DNA of 64,000 nucleotides. Origin: Rhodocyclaceae bacterium. GTDB lineage: Bacteria > Pseudomonadota > Gammaproteobacteria > Burkholderiales > Rhodocyclaceae. Below are positions 44,139-53,100 of this stretch, piece by piece. The stretch spans positions 62,001 through 126,000 of the forward strand of contig JADJAS010000005.1 in assembly GCA_016704145.1 (NCBI GenBank), in the 5' to 3' direction. Positions within the stretch are counted from its first letter, which is position 1. Each line of letters begins with the position of its first letter. Position numbers and translations under genes: made by a program. The notes beneath the pieces were generated by a model, which saw nothing but the letters and a program-made list of their open reading frames with translations, was not told where the DNA came from and did not search any database.

Positions 44139-45149
44139 ATGCGACAGGCACAGGTCTTCCATTGCGACGACGCGCGGCTCGCCGAAGTGCCGGAGCCCGA
44201 GTGCGGCCCCGACGACGTGCTGGTCGATGTCGCCGCCTGCGGCATCTGCGGCAGCGATTTCGGCTACATCCACATGGGCGGCCCCATGGGGCCGACCGGG
44301 CGGCCCATGCCCCTGGGCCATGAGTTCGCCGGGCGCATCGCCGCCACGGGCGATCGGGTGACGGCCTGGCGCGTCGGCCAGTCGGTCGCCGTCAATCCGC
44401 TGTCGGCCGCCAACCTGATCGGCAACGGCGGCCCGGACGGCGCTTTTGCGCCCCGGGTGCGGGTGCGCTCGGCGGAAGCGCCCGACACCCTGTTTGCCTT
44501 GCCGGACGGCGTTTCCCTTGAGCGCGGAGCGCTGGCCGAACCCTTGGCCGTGGCGTTCCACGCCGTGCGCCAGGGCGACGCCGGGCCGAATACCCGGGCC
44601 GTGGTGCTGGGCGCCGGACCGATCGGTCTCGGCTGCGTGATCGGCCTCAAGCGGGCGGACGTCAAGGACGTGGTGGTGCTGGACCGGGCCGCCCGTCGTC
44701 GCGAAATCGCCGGCCAGCTCGGCGCGGATGCAAGCTACGCCGAGCTGGACGAGACTTTCTGGCAAGCCCTGGCGGAACGCCACGGCACGGTGCCTTTCTA
44801 CGGCCAGCCGGTGGCTACCACGGAACTGTTCATCGATTGTTCCGGGGTCCCCTCCCTGGTCGAAGCCGTGGTGCAACGCGCCGCACCCGCCACCCGCGTG
44901 GTGCTGGTGGCGGTCTACAAGCAGGCGGCGGCGCTGGATCTGACGCTGGTGATGGCCAAGGAGCTTCGGATTCACGGCGCCTTTTCCTACGGTGACAGCT
45001 TCCCGGAGGCGATCGATCATCTCGCCCGCCACGGCGACGCGCTGGCGCCTTACGTCAGCCATCGTCTGCCCTTGTCGCGCTTCGACGAAGCCCTGGCCCT
45101 CGCGGCCGATCCGGAGCGGGCGGCCAAGGTGCTGGTCATTCCCGACTGA
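44139..45149 (+). CDS. Medium-chain zinc-type alcohol dehydrogenase without the structural zinc lobe
   Basis: 336 residues. The catalytic-zinc residues GICGSD (Cys ~37) and GHEFAG (His-Glu ~64) are present, as is the Rossmann motif VVLGAGPIGLGCV. The four-Cys structural zinc site is missing; where it should be, the protein reads NPLSAANLIGNGGPDGAFAP. It probably oxidises or reduces an alcohol/aldehyde made or used by the preceding ThDP enzyme (inference). Spacing to that gene is 4 bases. Confidence 0.85.
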   Translation: MRQAQVFHCDDARLAEVPEPECGPDDVLVDVAACGICGSDFGYIHMGGPMGPTGRPMPLGHEFAGRIAATGDRVTAWRVGQSVAVNPLSAANLIGNGGPDGAFAPRVRVRSAEAPDTLFALPDGVSLERGALAEPLAVAFHAVRQGDAGPNTRAVVLGAGPIGLGCVIGLKRADVKDVVVLDRAARRREIAGQLGADASYAELDETFWQALAERHGTVPFYGQPVATTELFIDCSGVPSLVEAVVQRAAPATRVVLVAVYKQAAALDLTLVMAKELRIHGAFSYGDSFPEAIDHLARHGDALAPYVSHRLPLSRFDEALALAADPERAAKVLVIPD

Positions 45150-45666
45150 CAGGCCGGTGCGAGCCCGAGGTGGCCAGCGGCCAGCGGCCGATGATGTCGT
45201 AGCGGCCGTCGCGTGATTGCGCGAGCACGAACTCGCGCACCGGCCAGACGACCGGTTCATTCAGGCTGGGCGTTTCGGCGCAGCGCGCCTCGCGCAGCAG
45301 CGTCAGGTGGGCCACGAACGGGCGCGCTTCGAGCCGGAAATCGGCCGCGCACAGTCCGCCGGCCAGCGCATCGGCGAGCAAAGTCAGCCGTGGCGACACG
45401 CCGCCCGCCCACAAAATCCGGTTGTGTTTCCAGTAGCCGAGCCGGTCGAGGTTCAGCTCGAAGGCGTCGACACGGATACCATCGGCCACGCGTTTCACCT
45501 CGGCCAGCCGTTCGCGCGAAACGGCGCCGAGAAAGGCCAGCGTCAGGTGCAGCGTCTCGCGCCGCATGAGGCGGCCGCCGCAAGACTCGCGGGCGTTCGC
45601 GGCGAGGCCATGCAGCACGCCGGCGGCGGCCGCGTCCGGCCAGACGGCGAAGAAGATCCTCGGCAC
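45136..45666 (-). CDS. thpR: RNA 2',3'-cyclic phosphodiesterase ThpR (2'-5' RNA ligase-like)
   Basis: 176 residues with the two HxTx motifs of the 2H phosphoesterases: LHLTLAFLG (~40) and AHLTLLREA (~128). ARPFVAHLTLLRE and the PRIFFAVWPDAAA start fit ThpR. Its 3' end overlaps the alcohol dehydrogenase gene by 14 bases in the convergent direction. A copy of the dispersed 24-bp motif codes for GVSPRLTL in a variable loop. Confidence 0.92.
   Translation of the reverse strand: MPRIFFAVWPDAAAAGVLHGLAANARESCGGRLMRRETLHLTLAFLGAVSRERLAEVKRVADGIRVDAFELNLDRLGYWKHNRILWAGGVSPRLTLLADALAGGLCAADFRLEARPFVAHLTLLREARCAETPSLNEPVVWPVREFVLAQSRDGRYDIIGRWPLATSGSHRPVSRE
45379..45402 (-). repeat. Dispersed 24-bp motif, copy inside thpR (22/24)
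   Basis: Same direction as the gene, read as GVSPRLTL. It lies between the two catalytic HxTx motifs. Confidence 0.65.
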
Positions 45667-45669
45667 AGA

Positions 45670-46155
45670 TCAGACGCGCAGCAACAACACCACGGCCTGG
45701 GCGACGATACCTTCCTGCCGGCCCTCGAAGCCGAGCCGCTCGTGGGTCTTGCCCTTGACGTTCACGGCGCTGGCGTCGACATCGAGATCGGCGGCAATGT
45801 TGGCGGCCATCGCCGCGACGTGCGGCGCAATTTTCGGCGCCTGGGCGACGACCGTCGCATCGACATTGCCGACGCGCCAGCCGGCTTCGCGCACCGCCGC
45901 CATGGCGTCGCGCAGCAGCACGCGGCTGTCGGCGCCGCGAAGCCGCGCGTCGGTGTCGGGGAACATGCGGCCGATGTCGCCCAGCCCCGCCGCGCCGAGC
46001 AGCGCGTCGGTAATGGCGTGCAGCAGCGCGTCGGCGTCGGAATGGCCGAGCAGCCCGGCCGGGTGCGGAATCCGCACGCCGCCGAGGATGAGTTGGCACC
46101 CCGGCACCAGCGCGTGCACGTCGTAACCTTGGCCGATGCGGAATTCCGTGCTCAT
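45670..46155 (-). CDS. ispF: 2-C-methyl-D-erythritol 2,4-cyclodiphosphate synthase
   Basis: 161 residues. Metal and substrate motifs GYDVHAL, GHSDADALLHAITDALLGAAGLGDIG and FPDTD are all present, and the C-terminal KGKTHERLGFEGR segment. It makes MEcPP in the non-mevalonate isoprenoid pathway. The start overlaps the ispD stop by 4 bases (ATGA). Confidence 0.97.
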   Translation of the reverse strand: MSTEFRIGQGYDVHALVPGCQLILGGVRIPHPAGLLGHSDADALLHAITDALLGAAGLGDIGRMFPDTDARLRGADSRVLLRDAMAAVREAGWRVGNVDATVVAQAPKIAPHVAAMAANIAADLDVDASAVNVKGKTHERLGFEGRQEGIVAQAVVLLLRV

Positions 46156-46838
46156 CTCTCGTCCTCGTTCCGGTTCGCGAGTATCCATTCGGCCAGGCGC
46201 AGGTCGAGCGGATAGGTGACTTTCAGGTTGGTGGCGTCGGCCGCCACCAGCTTCGGATGCAGGCCGAGCGCCTCGATGGCGCTCGCCTCGTCGGTCACGG
46301 CCGGCGCGGCCTCCAAAGCCCGAAGCAGCATGCCCCGGCGGAACATCTGCGGTGTCTGCGCCTGCCAGAGCCCCTCGCGCGGCACCGTCGCGGCGATGCG
46401 GCCATCCGCCCGCGCGCGCTTGAGCGTGTCGGCCACCGGCACGGCGAGGATGCCGCCGACCGGGTCGTCGCCGACGTCGCGAATCAGTTGCTCCACATGC
46501 GCGACCGAGAGACAGGCGCGCGCCGCGTCGTGCACCAGCACCCAGTCGTCGTCACTCACGCCGTCCATCGCCCGCAAGCCGTTGGCGACGCTTTTCGCCC
46601 GCGTCGCGCCGCCGCGGCGCAGGACGCGCAGCTTGGCGGCAAGGTACTGGCAACCGGGCCACTGTTGGTCGTCCGGCGCCAGGACGACGAAGACCCGCGC
46701 GATCGCCGGCACGGCGCACAGCGTCGCCAGGGCATGGCGGATCAAGGGCTGGCCGGCAAGCGGCAGATATTGTTTCGGACACGCCGAGCCCATGCGCGAG
46801 CCGCCGCCGGCGGCGGGAACCAATGCGTAGCAAGCCAT
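46152..46838 (-). CDS. ispD: 2-C-methyl-D-erythritol 4-phosphate cytidylyltransferase
   Basis: 228 residues. PAAGGGSRMGSACPKQYLPLAG is the CTP-binding signature; VHDAARACLS and TPQMFRRGML also fit. It forms CDP-ME from MEP and CTP, two steps before IspF. It is divergent from the AMMECR1/MEMO operon across 82 bases. Confidence 0.97.
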   Translation of the reverse strand: MACYALVPAAGGGSRMGSACPKQYLPLAGQPLIRHALATLCAVPAIARVFVVLAPDDQQWPGCQYLAAKLRVLRRGGATRAKSVANGLRAMDGVSDDDWVLVHDAARACLSVAHVEQLIRDVGDDPVGGILAVPVADTLKRARADGRIAATVPREGLWQAQTPQMFRRGMLLRALEAAPAVTDEASAIEALGLHPKLVAADATNLKVTYPLDLRLAEWILANRNEDER

Positions 46839-46920
46839 TGAATTATTTTACAGGGCCAGGCGCGCAGCGCTTGAAACCGGGCTTGCCTTGCTCCATAAAG
46901 AAAGCAAGGAGGCGGTGCTG

Positions 46921-47736
46921 ATGACAACTGCGACGATGCGCCCGGCTGCCGTGGCCGGCAGTTTTTATCCCGGCAACACCCGGGCCTTGAGCGCGGCGGT
47001 CGGTGACATGCTGGCCGACACGCGGACGCCAGAGGCGCCGGCGAAGGCGTTGATCGTGCCGCACGCCGGCTACGTCTATTCCGGACCGGTGGCGGCCAGC
47101 GCCTACGCCGCCCTGCGAAAGTCAGCCATGGCGATACGCCGCGCGATACGCCGGGTGGTCATCTTCGGCCCGGCGCATCGCGTCTGGGTGCCCGGTTTGG
47201 CGGCCACGTCGGCCGACCTGTTCGAGACGCCGCTCGGCTGCGTCCGGGTCGACCGTGCCGCCATCGAGGCCGTGGCCGATCTGCCGCAAGTCGAGATCAA
47301 CGACAAGGCGCACGCCACCGAGCATTCGCTCGAAGTGCAGCTGCCCTTCCTGCAAGGCGTGCTCGACGATTTCGCCATCGTGCCTTTCGTGGTGGGCGGC
47401 GCCACGCCCGACGAAGTGGCGGAAGTGATGGAGCGCCTCTGGGGCGGGCCGGAAACGCTGATTGTCGTGAGTTCCGATCTCTCGCACTACTTGCCCTACG
47501 CCGAAGCACAAGAGATCGATCGCGCCACCGCCGACAGCATTCTGCGCCGGCATGCACTCGGCGACCACGAGCAGGCCTGCGGCGCGACGCCGATCAACGG
47601 CCTGCTCGAAGTGGCGAGGCGCCGCAACCTGACGCCGACGCTGCTCGACCTGCGCAATTCCGGCGACACAGCCGGCGACAAGTCGCGCGTGGTCGGGTAT
47701 GCGGCCTTTACCTTCACGGAGGCCGCCGATGACTGA
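46921..47736 (+). CDS. amrB: MEMO1-family protein (AmmeMemoRadiSam system)
   Basis: 271 residues: RPAAVAGSFYPGN start, VPHAGYVYSGPVAASAYAAL, GPAHRVW, AHATEHSLEVQLPFLQ, VVSSDLSHYLPY and ACGATPI hold the conserved His/Cys of the family. AAGGAGG eight bases before the ATG decides the start. A stretch between AYAAL and IRRVVIFGPAHR (RKSAMAIRRA) looks inserted relative to the usual family sequence and coincides with a copy of the dispersed 24-bp motif. It is first of a three-gene unit with amrA and amrS. Confidence 0.92.
   Translation: MTTATMRPAAVAGSFYPGNTRALSAAVGDMLADTRTPEAPAKALIVPHAGYVYSGPVAASAYAALRKSAMAIRRAIRRVVIFGPAHRVWVPGLAATSADLFETPLGCVRVDRAAIEAVADLPQVEINDKAHATEHSLEVQLPFLQGVLDDFAIVPFVVGGATPDEVAEVMERLWGGPETLIVVSSDLSHYLPYAEAQEIDRATADSILRRHALGDHEQACGATPINGLLEVARRRNLTPTLLDLRNSGDTAGDKSRVVGYAAFTFTEAADD
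47117..47140 (-). repeat. Dispersed 24-bp motif, copy inside the MEMO gene (21/24)
   Basis: Opposite to the gene direction; the gene reads it as RKSAMAIRR. A short near-duplication (GCGATACGCC twice, 47131 and 47144) follows, suggesting an insertion event. Confidence 0.6.
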
Positions 47737-48283
47737 CGCGCTCGGTCGCGCCCTGCTGGTGCGGGCGCGCAACGCCATCGCCGGCGAGTTCGGCGTCGCC
47801 CCCTTGCCGGAACCGGACGACCCCGCGCTCGGCCAACCCGGCGCGGTGTTCGTCACGCTGACGCAGGACGGCGAGTTGCGCGGCTGCATCGGCTCGCTGG
47901 AAGCGCATCGCCCGCTCGACGCCGACGTGCGCTCGAACGCCCGGGCGGCGGCCTTTCGCGACCCGCGCTTCGCGCCGTTGGCGGAAGATGAACTGGCACG
48001 CACGCGCGTGGAAGTGTCGCTGCTGACGCCCGCCGTGCCGATCGAGTTCGCGGACGAAGACGATGCCGTGCGCCAGCTGCGGCCCGGTATCGACGGCGTG
48101 ATCCTCGAATGGCGCGGCCGGCGCGGCACTTTCCTGCCGCAAGTCTGGGCAAGCCTGCCCGAGCGTCGCTCGTTCTTCGCTCATTTGAAGCAAAAGGCCG
48201 GCCTGCCCGCCGATTTCTGGGCACCCGATGTGAAGCTCGATCGCTACGAGGTACGGAAATGGCAAGAGCCGACGAAATCCTGA
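47729..48283 (+). CDS. amrA: AMMECR1 family protein
   Basis: 184 residues with the family signature GELRGCIGSLEA (LRGCIGS), RSNARAAAFRDPRF, PGIDGVILEWRGRRGTFLPQVW and FFAHLKQKAGLP. The fold is known; the function is not. Its ATG lies 8 bases before the MEMO stop, in an overlapping start. Confidence 0.95.
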   Translation: MTDALGRALLVRARNAIAGEFGVAPLPEPDDPALGQPGAVFVTLTQDGELRGCIGSLEAHRPLDADVRSNARAAAFRDPRFAPLAEDELARTRVEVSLLTPAVPIEFADEDDAVRQLRPGIDGVILEWRGRRGTFLPQVWASLPERRSFFAHLKQKAGLPADFWAPDVKLDRYEVRKWQEPTKS

Positions 48284-49353
48284 GCGGACGTCCCGCCAAG
48301 TGGTGGCATCCGATCGACGGCGAGCGCATCCAGTGCGATCTCTGCCCGCGCGACTGCAAGCTGCACGACGGCCAGCGCGCCGCCTGCTTCGTGCGGGCGA
48401 ACCAGGGCGGCCAGATGATCCTGACCACCTACGGCCGCAGCAGCGGCTTCTGCATCGACCCCATCGAGAAGAAGCCGCTCAACCACTTCCACCCCGGCTC
48501 GTCGGTGCTCTCGTTCGGCACCGCCGGCTGCAATCTCGCCTGCAAGTTCTGCCAGAACTGGGACATCTCGAAATCGCGCGAGATGGACACGCTAATGGAC
48601 GACGCCACGCCGGAAGCGATCGCCCGCGCCGCGCAACGGTACGGCTCGCAGAGTGTCGCCTTCACCTACAACGACCCGGTGATCTTCGCCGAGTATGCGA
48701 TGGATACGGCCGATGCCTGCCACGCCCTGGGCATCAAGACGGTGGCGGTGACGGCCGGCTACATGCACCTGCCGGCGGCGAAGGAGTTCTACGCCAGGAT
48801 GGACGCCGCCAACATCGACCTCAAGGCCTTCACCGACGAGTTCTACTTCAAGCTCTGCGTCGGCCACTTGCAGCCGATCCTCGATATCCTCGCCTACGTC
48901 TGGCACGAAACGCAATGCTGGCTGGAGATCACCACCCTGCTGATTCCCGGCCAGAACGACTCGGACCAGGAACTGCGCGAACTCTCGGCCTGGTGCGCCA
49001 AAGAACTCGGGCCCGACGTGCCCTTGCATTTCTCGGCCTTCCACCCGGACTACAAGATGAACGCGATTCCCTCGACGCCGCCGGCAACCCTTCAGCGCGC
49101 ACGCAAGATCGCCATGGATGCCGGCCTGCGCTACGTCTACACGGGCAATGTTCACGACCGTGCCGGCGACACCACGTACTGCCCGGGCTGCGGCAAGGCC
49201 GTCATCGAGCGCGACTGGTACGAGATCCTCAACTACGCGCTCGACGATGCCGGCCGTTGCAAACATTGCGGCACGGCCATCGCCGGCCGCTTCGGCAAAT
49301 TCGACAAGGCCTTCGGCGCGCGGCGGATTCCCGTGCGGCTGCACGCGGCCTGA
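48259..49353 (+). CDS. amrS: AmmeMemoRadiSam radical SAM protein
   Basis: 364 residues. The radical-SAM cluster is CNLACKFC (~90), with an N-terminal Cys pair (CDLCPRDCKL), the downstream SAM regions FTYNDPVIFAEY and VTAGYM, and a C-terminal zinc-like pair (CPGCGK ... CKHCG). Related to pyruvate formate-lyase activases. It overlaps amrA by 25 bases. The three proteins are thought to form one modification system of unknown substrate. Confidence 0.95.
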   Translation: MARADEILSGRPAKWWHPIDGERIQCDLCPRDCKLHDGQRAACFVRANQGGQMILTTYGRSSGFCIDPIEKKPLNHFHPGSSVLSFGTAGCNLACKFCQNWDISKSREMDTLMDDATPEAIARAAQRYGSQSVAFTYNDPVIFAEYAMDTADACHALGIKTVAVTAGYMHLPAAKEFYARMDAANIDLKAFTDEFYFKLCVGHLQPILDILAYVWHETQCWLEITTLLIPGQNDSDQELRELSAWCAKELGPDVPLHFSAFHPDYKMNAIPSTPPATLQRARKIAMDAGLRYVYTGNVHDRAGDTTYCPGCGKAVIERDWYEILNYALDDAGRCKHCGTAIAGRFGKFDKAFGARRIPVRLHAA

Positions 49354-49390
49354 ACGCCACGAGAGGCGAGGCCGACAGGAGCGTCCGGCG

Positions 49391-49968
49391 CTAGCGTTCC
49401 CTCAAGCTTTCGTCCTGGTATTGGAGCAAGGGGCTAAGGAAATACTCGATCACGCGGCGCTGGCCGGTCTTGATTTCCACCGTTACCGCCATGCCCGGCG
49501 ACAGATTGACCATGCGCTCGTCCACCCGGATCGACGTTCGCGCCAGTCGCGCGCGGGCCGAATAGATCAGTCCCTTCTTCTCGTCGGCGATGGCGTCGTC
49601 CGATACGTGCGCCACGGTCGCTGCGACCGTGCCGTACCTGGTGAAGGGGAAAGTCTCGATCTTCACCACCGCCTCCTGGCCGGCGCGGACGAAACCGATG
49701 TCCTTGTTCTCCAGGAAGGCATCGACTTCCAATGCCTCGTCGGTCGGCACCACCACCATCAGCACTTGCGCCTCGGTCACCACGCCGCCCACGGTGTGCA
49801 CCGCCAGTTGCTGCACCGTGCCGTCGACCGGCGCGACCAGCGTCATGAGGCGCTGCCGCGAGTCGGCCTTGACCCGCTCCTGGGTCAAGGACGCCGCCTT
49901 CCGCTCCGCCTCGGCCAGGCTTTCCAAAGTCAGCCGTCGCGATTCGGCGACCAGGGCGGCGCGCTGCT
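49391..49968 (-). pseudogene. HlyD-type membrane-fusion protein, C-terminal remnant
   Basis: Only the last ~190 residues remain: LVAESRRLTLESLAEAERKAASL, the barrel-lipoyl stretch APVDGTVQQLAVHTVGGVV, FVRAGQEAVVKIETFPFTRYG and LSPGMAVTVEIKTGQRRVIEYFLSPLL. A normal HlyD-like protein has ~400-450 residues; the membrane anchor and long coiled coil are missing. It joins directly to the start of an HlyB-like gene, so an internal deletion (or assembly collapse) of roughly 2-3 kb is inferred. It has no start of its own. Confidence 0.8.
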
Positions 49969-50148
49969 GGCGGCCAGCGCCGGCAAGGGCACGCGGTCGA
50001 GCCGGTCGAACGCGCTGGCGACCCGCCGCGCCTTGAGCCCCAGCGATCGCGCGGCCAGCAGGGCCAGGCCGAGCAGGCCGGAATCGGCGGCGCGATCCGG
50101 CCCGGCGCCCGCATCCGCGACGCCGGCGGCATCCATGGCTTCGATCAT
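49969..50148 (-). pseudogene. HlyB-type ABC exporter, N-terminal remnant
   Basis: About 60 codons from an ATG just after the RTX1 stop: the C39-like domain start ADSGLLGLALLAARSLGLKARRVASAFDRLDRVPLPALA is visible by its short segments LLGLALLAARSLGLKARR and DRVPLPALA. It lacks the catalytic Cys, as HlyB-type (not bacteriocin) exporters do. After ~50148-49969 the frame leaves the family and a stop follows at 49930. The membrane and ATPase parts are gone. Confidence 0.75.
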
Positions 50149-50151
50149 CGG

Positions 50152-53100
50152 CTACTGCCAGTTGGCGGCAATCACCGGCTGCAGGGCGGTCTGGTAGTTG
50201 CTCGGCAAGGTCGTCTGGCCGGCGGCCGGCGGCGAGAAGGCGGCCATCGCCTGCACCAGGTTTTCCACCTTGCTGTCGAGCAGGAGATGGTTGTCGGCGG
50301 TCCTGAACTGCTCGACGTGGTAGGGCCGAACCCGAGTACCAGTTCTTGATCGTCAGCTTGTCCGAGGTACCGATGATGCTGGCCTCGAGATCGTTGCCGA
50401 CATGGCGGAACCAGATCTGGTCGGTGGCCACGCCCGCCAGGAAGCTGGCGAGGTCGGCGTTGCCCGATGTACTGTCGTTCTCCGTCACCGTGTCGGCGCC
50501 ATGGCCGCGTCCCAGCACGTAGGTATCGTTGCCCGCGCCACCGACGAGCGAATCGGTCCCCGCGCCACCATCGAGGGTGTCGTTGCCCGCGCCGCCCGTC
50601 AGCGTGTTGGCGGCGCTATTGCCCGTCAAGACATTGTCGAGCGTGTTGCCTGTCCCCTTGATGGTCGATGTGCCGGTCAGGGCGAGGTTCTCGACGTTGC
50701 CGCCCAGCGTCCAGGTCACGCTCGACCGGACGAGATCGATGCCCTCGTTGGCGACTTCGGTGACGATGTCTCCGGTCGAGCCCACGACATAGGTGTCGTT
50801 GCCCTGACCGCCCACCATCGTGTCGTTGCCACTGCCACCATTGAGCGTGTCGTCGCCGGCGTTGCCGTTGAGCCTGTCGTTGCCGCCGTTGCCGTTCAGG
50901 GCATCGTTGCCCGATCCCCCGTTCAGCGTGTTGGCGCCCGACGTGCCATTGAGCGTGAGATTCTGCGCGCTGACGGCGATGTCGAAAACATCCGATGCCG
51001 TCAATCCACCCATGTCCATCGCCGTCACCTTGATGCCGATCGAACCGATACTGCCCACCGGCGGCGTGCCGCTCAGAACCCGGGTATTGGCATCGAAACT
51101 CAACCACGCGGGCAGGGCGCCGCCATCGGCGCGCGAAACGCCGAGCGTCAAGATATCGCCGGCGTCGGGATCGCTGAAGGTGTTCGCTGGAATGGTGAGG
51201 CTGAACGCCGAACCTTCGCCGGCAGCCTGGTCGGCCAGCGGATTGGCCAGCGTCGGCGCCTGGTTGTTGACCATCCGGTTGATGTCGGCGGTCGTCCAGA
51301 CCGTCGTCGAATCCTCGAAGCGAATTTCCTCGACGCCCCAGCCGGCGGCGCCGAATTGCTCCTCGACGACGATCCGATCCGTCGTGCCGGCGATGGCGGC
51401 CACGAGATGATTGCCGTCACGACTGAGCCGGACATCGGCCACCGCCACGCCTGTTCCGAAGACGATCTTGTCGAGGTTGCCGCCGGTGGCGTCGGCATCG
51501 AGCACGGCGTCCTGGCCGTCGCCGCGCCCGAATCGGTAGGCGTCGTTGCCGGCCTCGCCCACGAGCCGGTTGTTGCCCGCATTGCCGGACAGCACGTTGT
51601 CGAATGCATTGCCGGTCGCGTCGATATTGGCGCTTCCCGCGAGCGAGATGTTCTCGACGGCCGCGCCGGCGAGCGCAAAGCTCGTCGCGACGATCACGGT
51701 GTCGTTACCCTCGCCGGCAATTTCAACCGCCGTGTCGCCGGCACCAAGGACATAAGTGTCATCGCCAGCGCCGCCGACAAGCTGATTGGCGCCAGAGCTT
51801 TGCGAGCCGTCGAGCCGGTTGCCCAAGGCGTTGCCGGTTCCCGTATCGTTGCCCGCGCCGGTAAGAACGAGATTCTCGACATTGTCGGCAAGCGTGTAGC
51901 CAATCGAGCTGTACACCATGTCGACGCCTTGATCGGTCCACTCGGTCACGACGTCGGCGGCATTGTCGACATAGTAGGTATCGTCGCCAGTACTCCCGCT
52001 CATGGCGTCCGCGCCGCCTGCCCCGTCGAGGACGTTGTTGCCGGGGTTGCCAACAAGCGTGTTGTCGCCATCGTTCCCATGGCCCGCGATGGCGTAATGC
52101 GTGACATAGTTCACTTGGTACTGCATCAGGAACAGCTTTTCTACGTTGTCCGGCAGCGTGTAGTCGTAGATGCTATACACGCTATCCTCGCCGCCGTCCG
52201 CAAGTTCGACCACGGTGTCTCGCAGCGGCCAGATGTAGCCGGTGCTCTGCAAGTGGTTAATATCGTAGCTATTGAAAGTACTGGCGACGAGGTAATACTG
52301 ATCGTTGCCAGTGCCGCCAATCAGCTGATTGGCGCCATCGCCACCGTGAAGAGTGTCGTTGCCGCCAAGTCCGCTCAGAGTATTGTCTCGTTCGTTGCCG
52401 ATCAGCATGTTGTTGCTGGCGTTGCCGCTCCCCGATGTCACCAGGCTACCCAAGGCCAATTCAAGGCGCCACATGGAGTCGACCAACACGTAATCGATCG
52501 AGGCAATGACGCGGGACTGCCTCATTTCATCCGGTCCAAAAGCAGCGCTGGAGAATATGATTTTGTCGCCCGGGTGGTCCACAAAAGCGGTGGAACCCTG
52601 GATCTCGGATGCCGGACTGTAATAGAGCGGCCCCGACCCGTTGTAATCGAAGATCATGACATCAGCTCCCGGGCCGCCGTCGATGATGTCATGTTGCCGG
52701 GCATTGATTACATTGTCGAGGGCGTTGCCCGATGCACGAACCTTGCTGGTCGATGTCGGCCCATTCCTACCGATTGCGAGATTCTCGACGTTACTGGGCA
52801 ACACATAGGTGTTGTTCGCCCAAACCGTATCCGTGCCCTCGCTGGCCAGCTCGACAACCGTGTCGGCGCCGCCCGGCGTCACGACATAGGTATCGTCGCC
52901 CGCACCGCCACGCAGCGTGTCGTTGCCGCTCACGCCGTCCAGAACGTTGTTGCCGCCGTTGCCGACGAGGATATTGTTGAGCGTGTTGCCCGAGCCATCG
53001 ATGTTGAGCGGACCCGTCAGCGTGAGGTTCTCGATATTCGCGCCCAACGTCCAGGTCACACTCGACTGCACGCTGTCGATGCCCTGGTTGGCGCCCTCGG

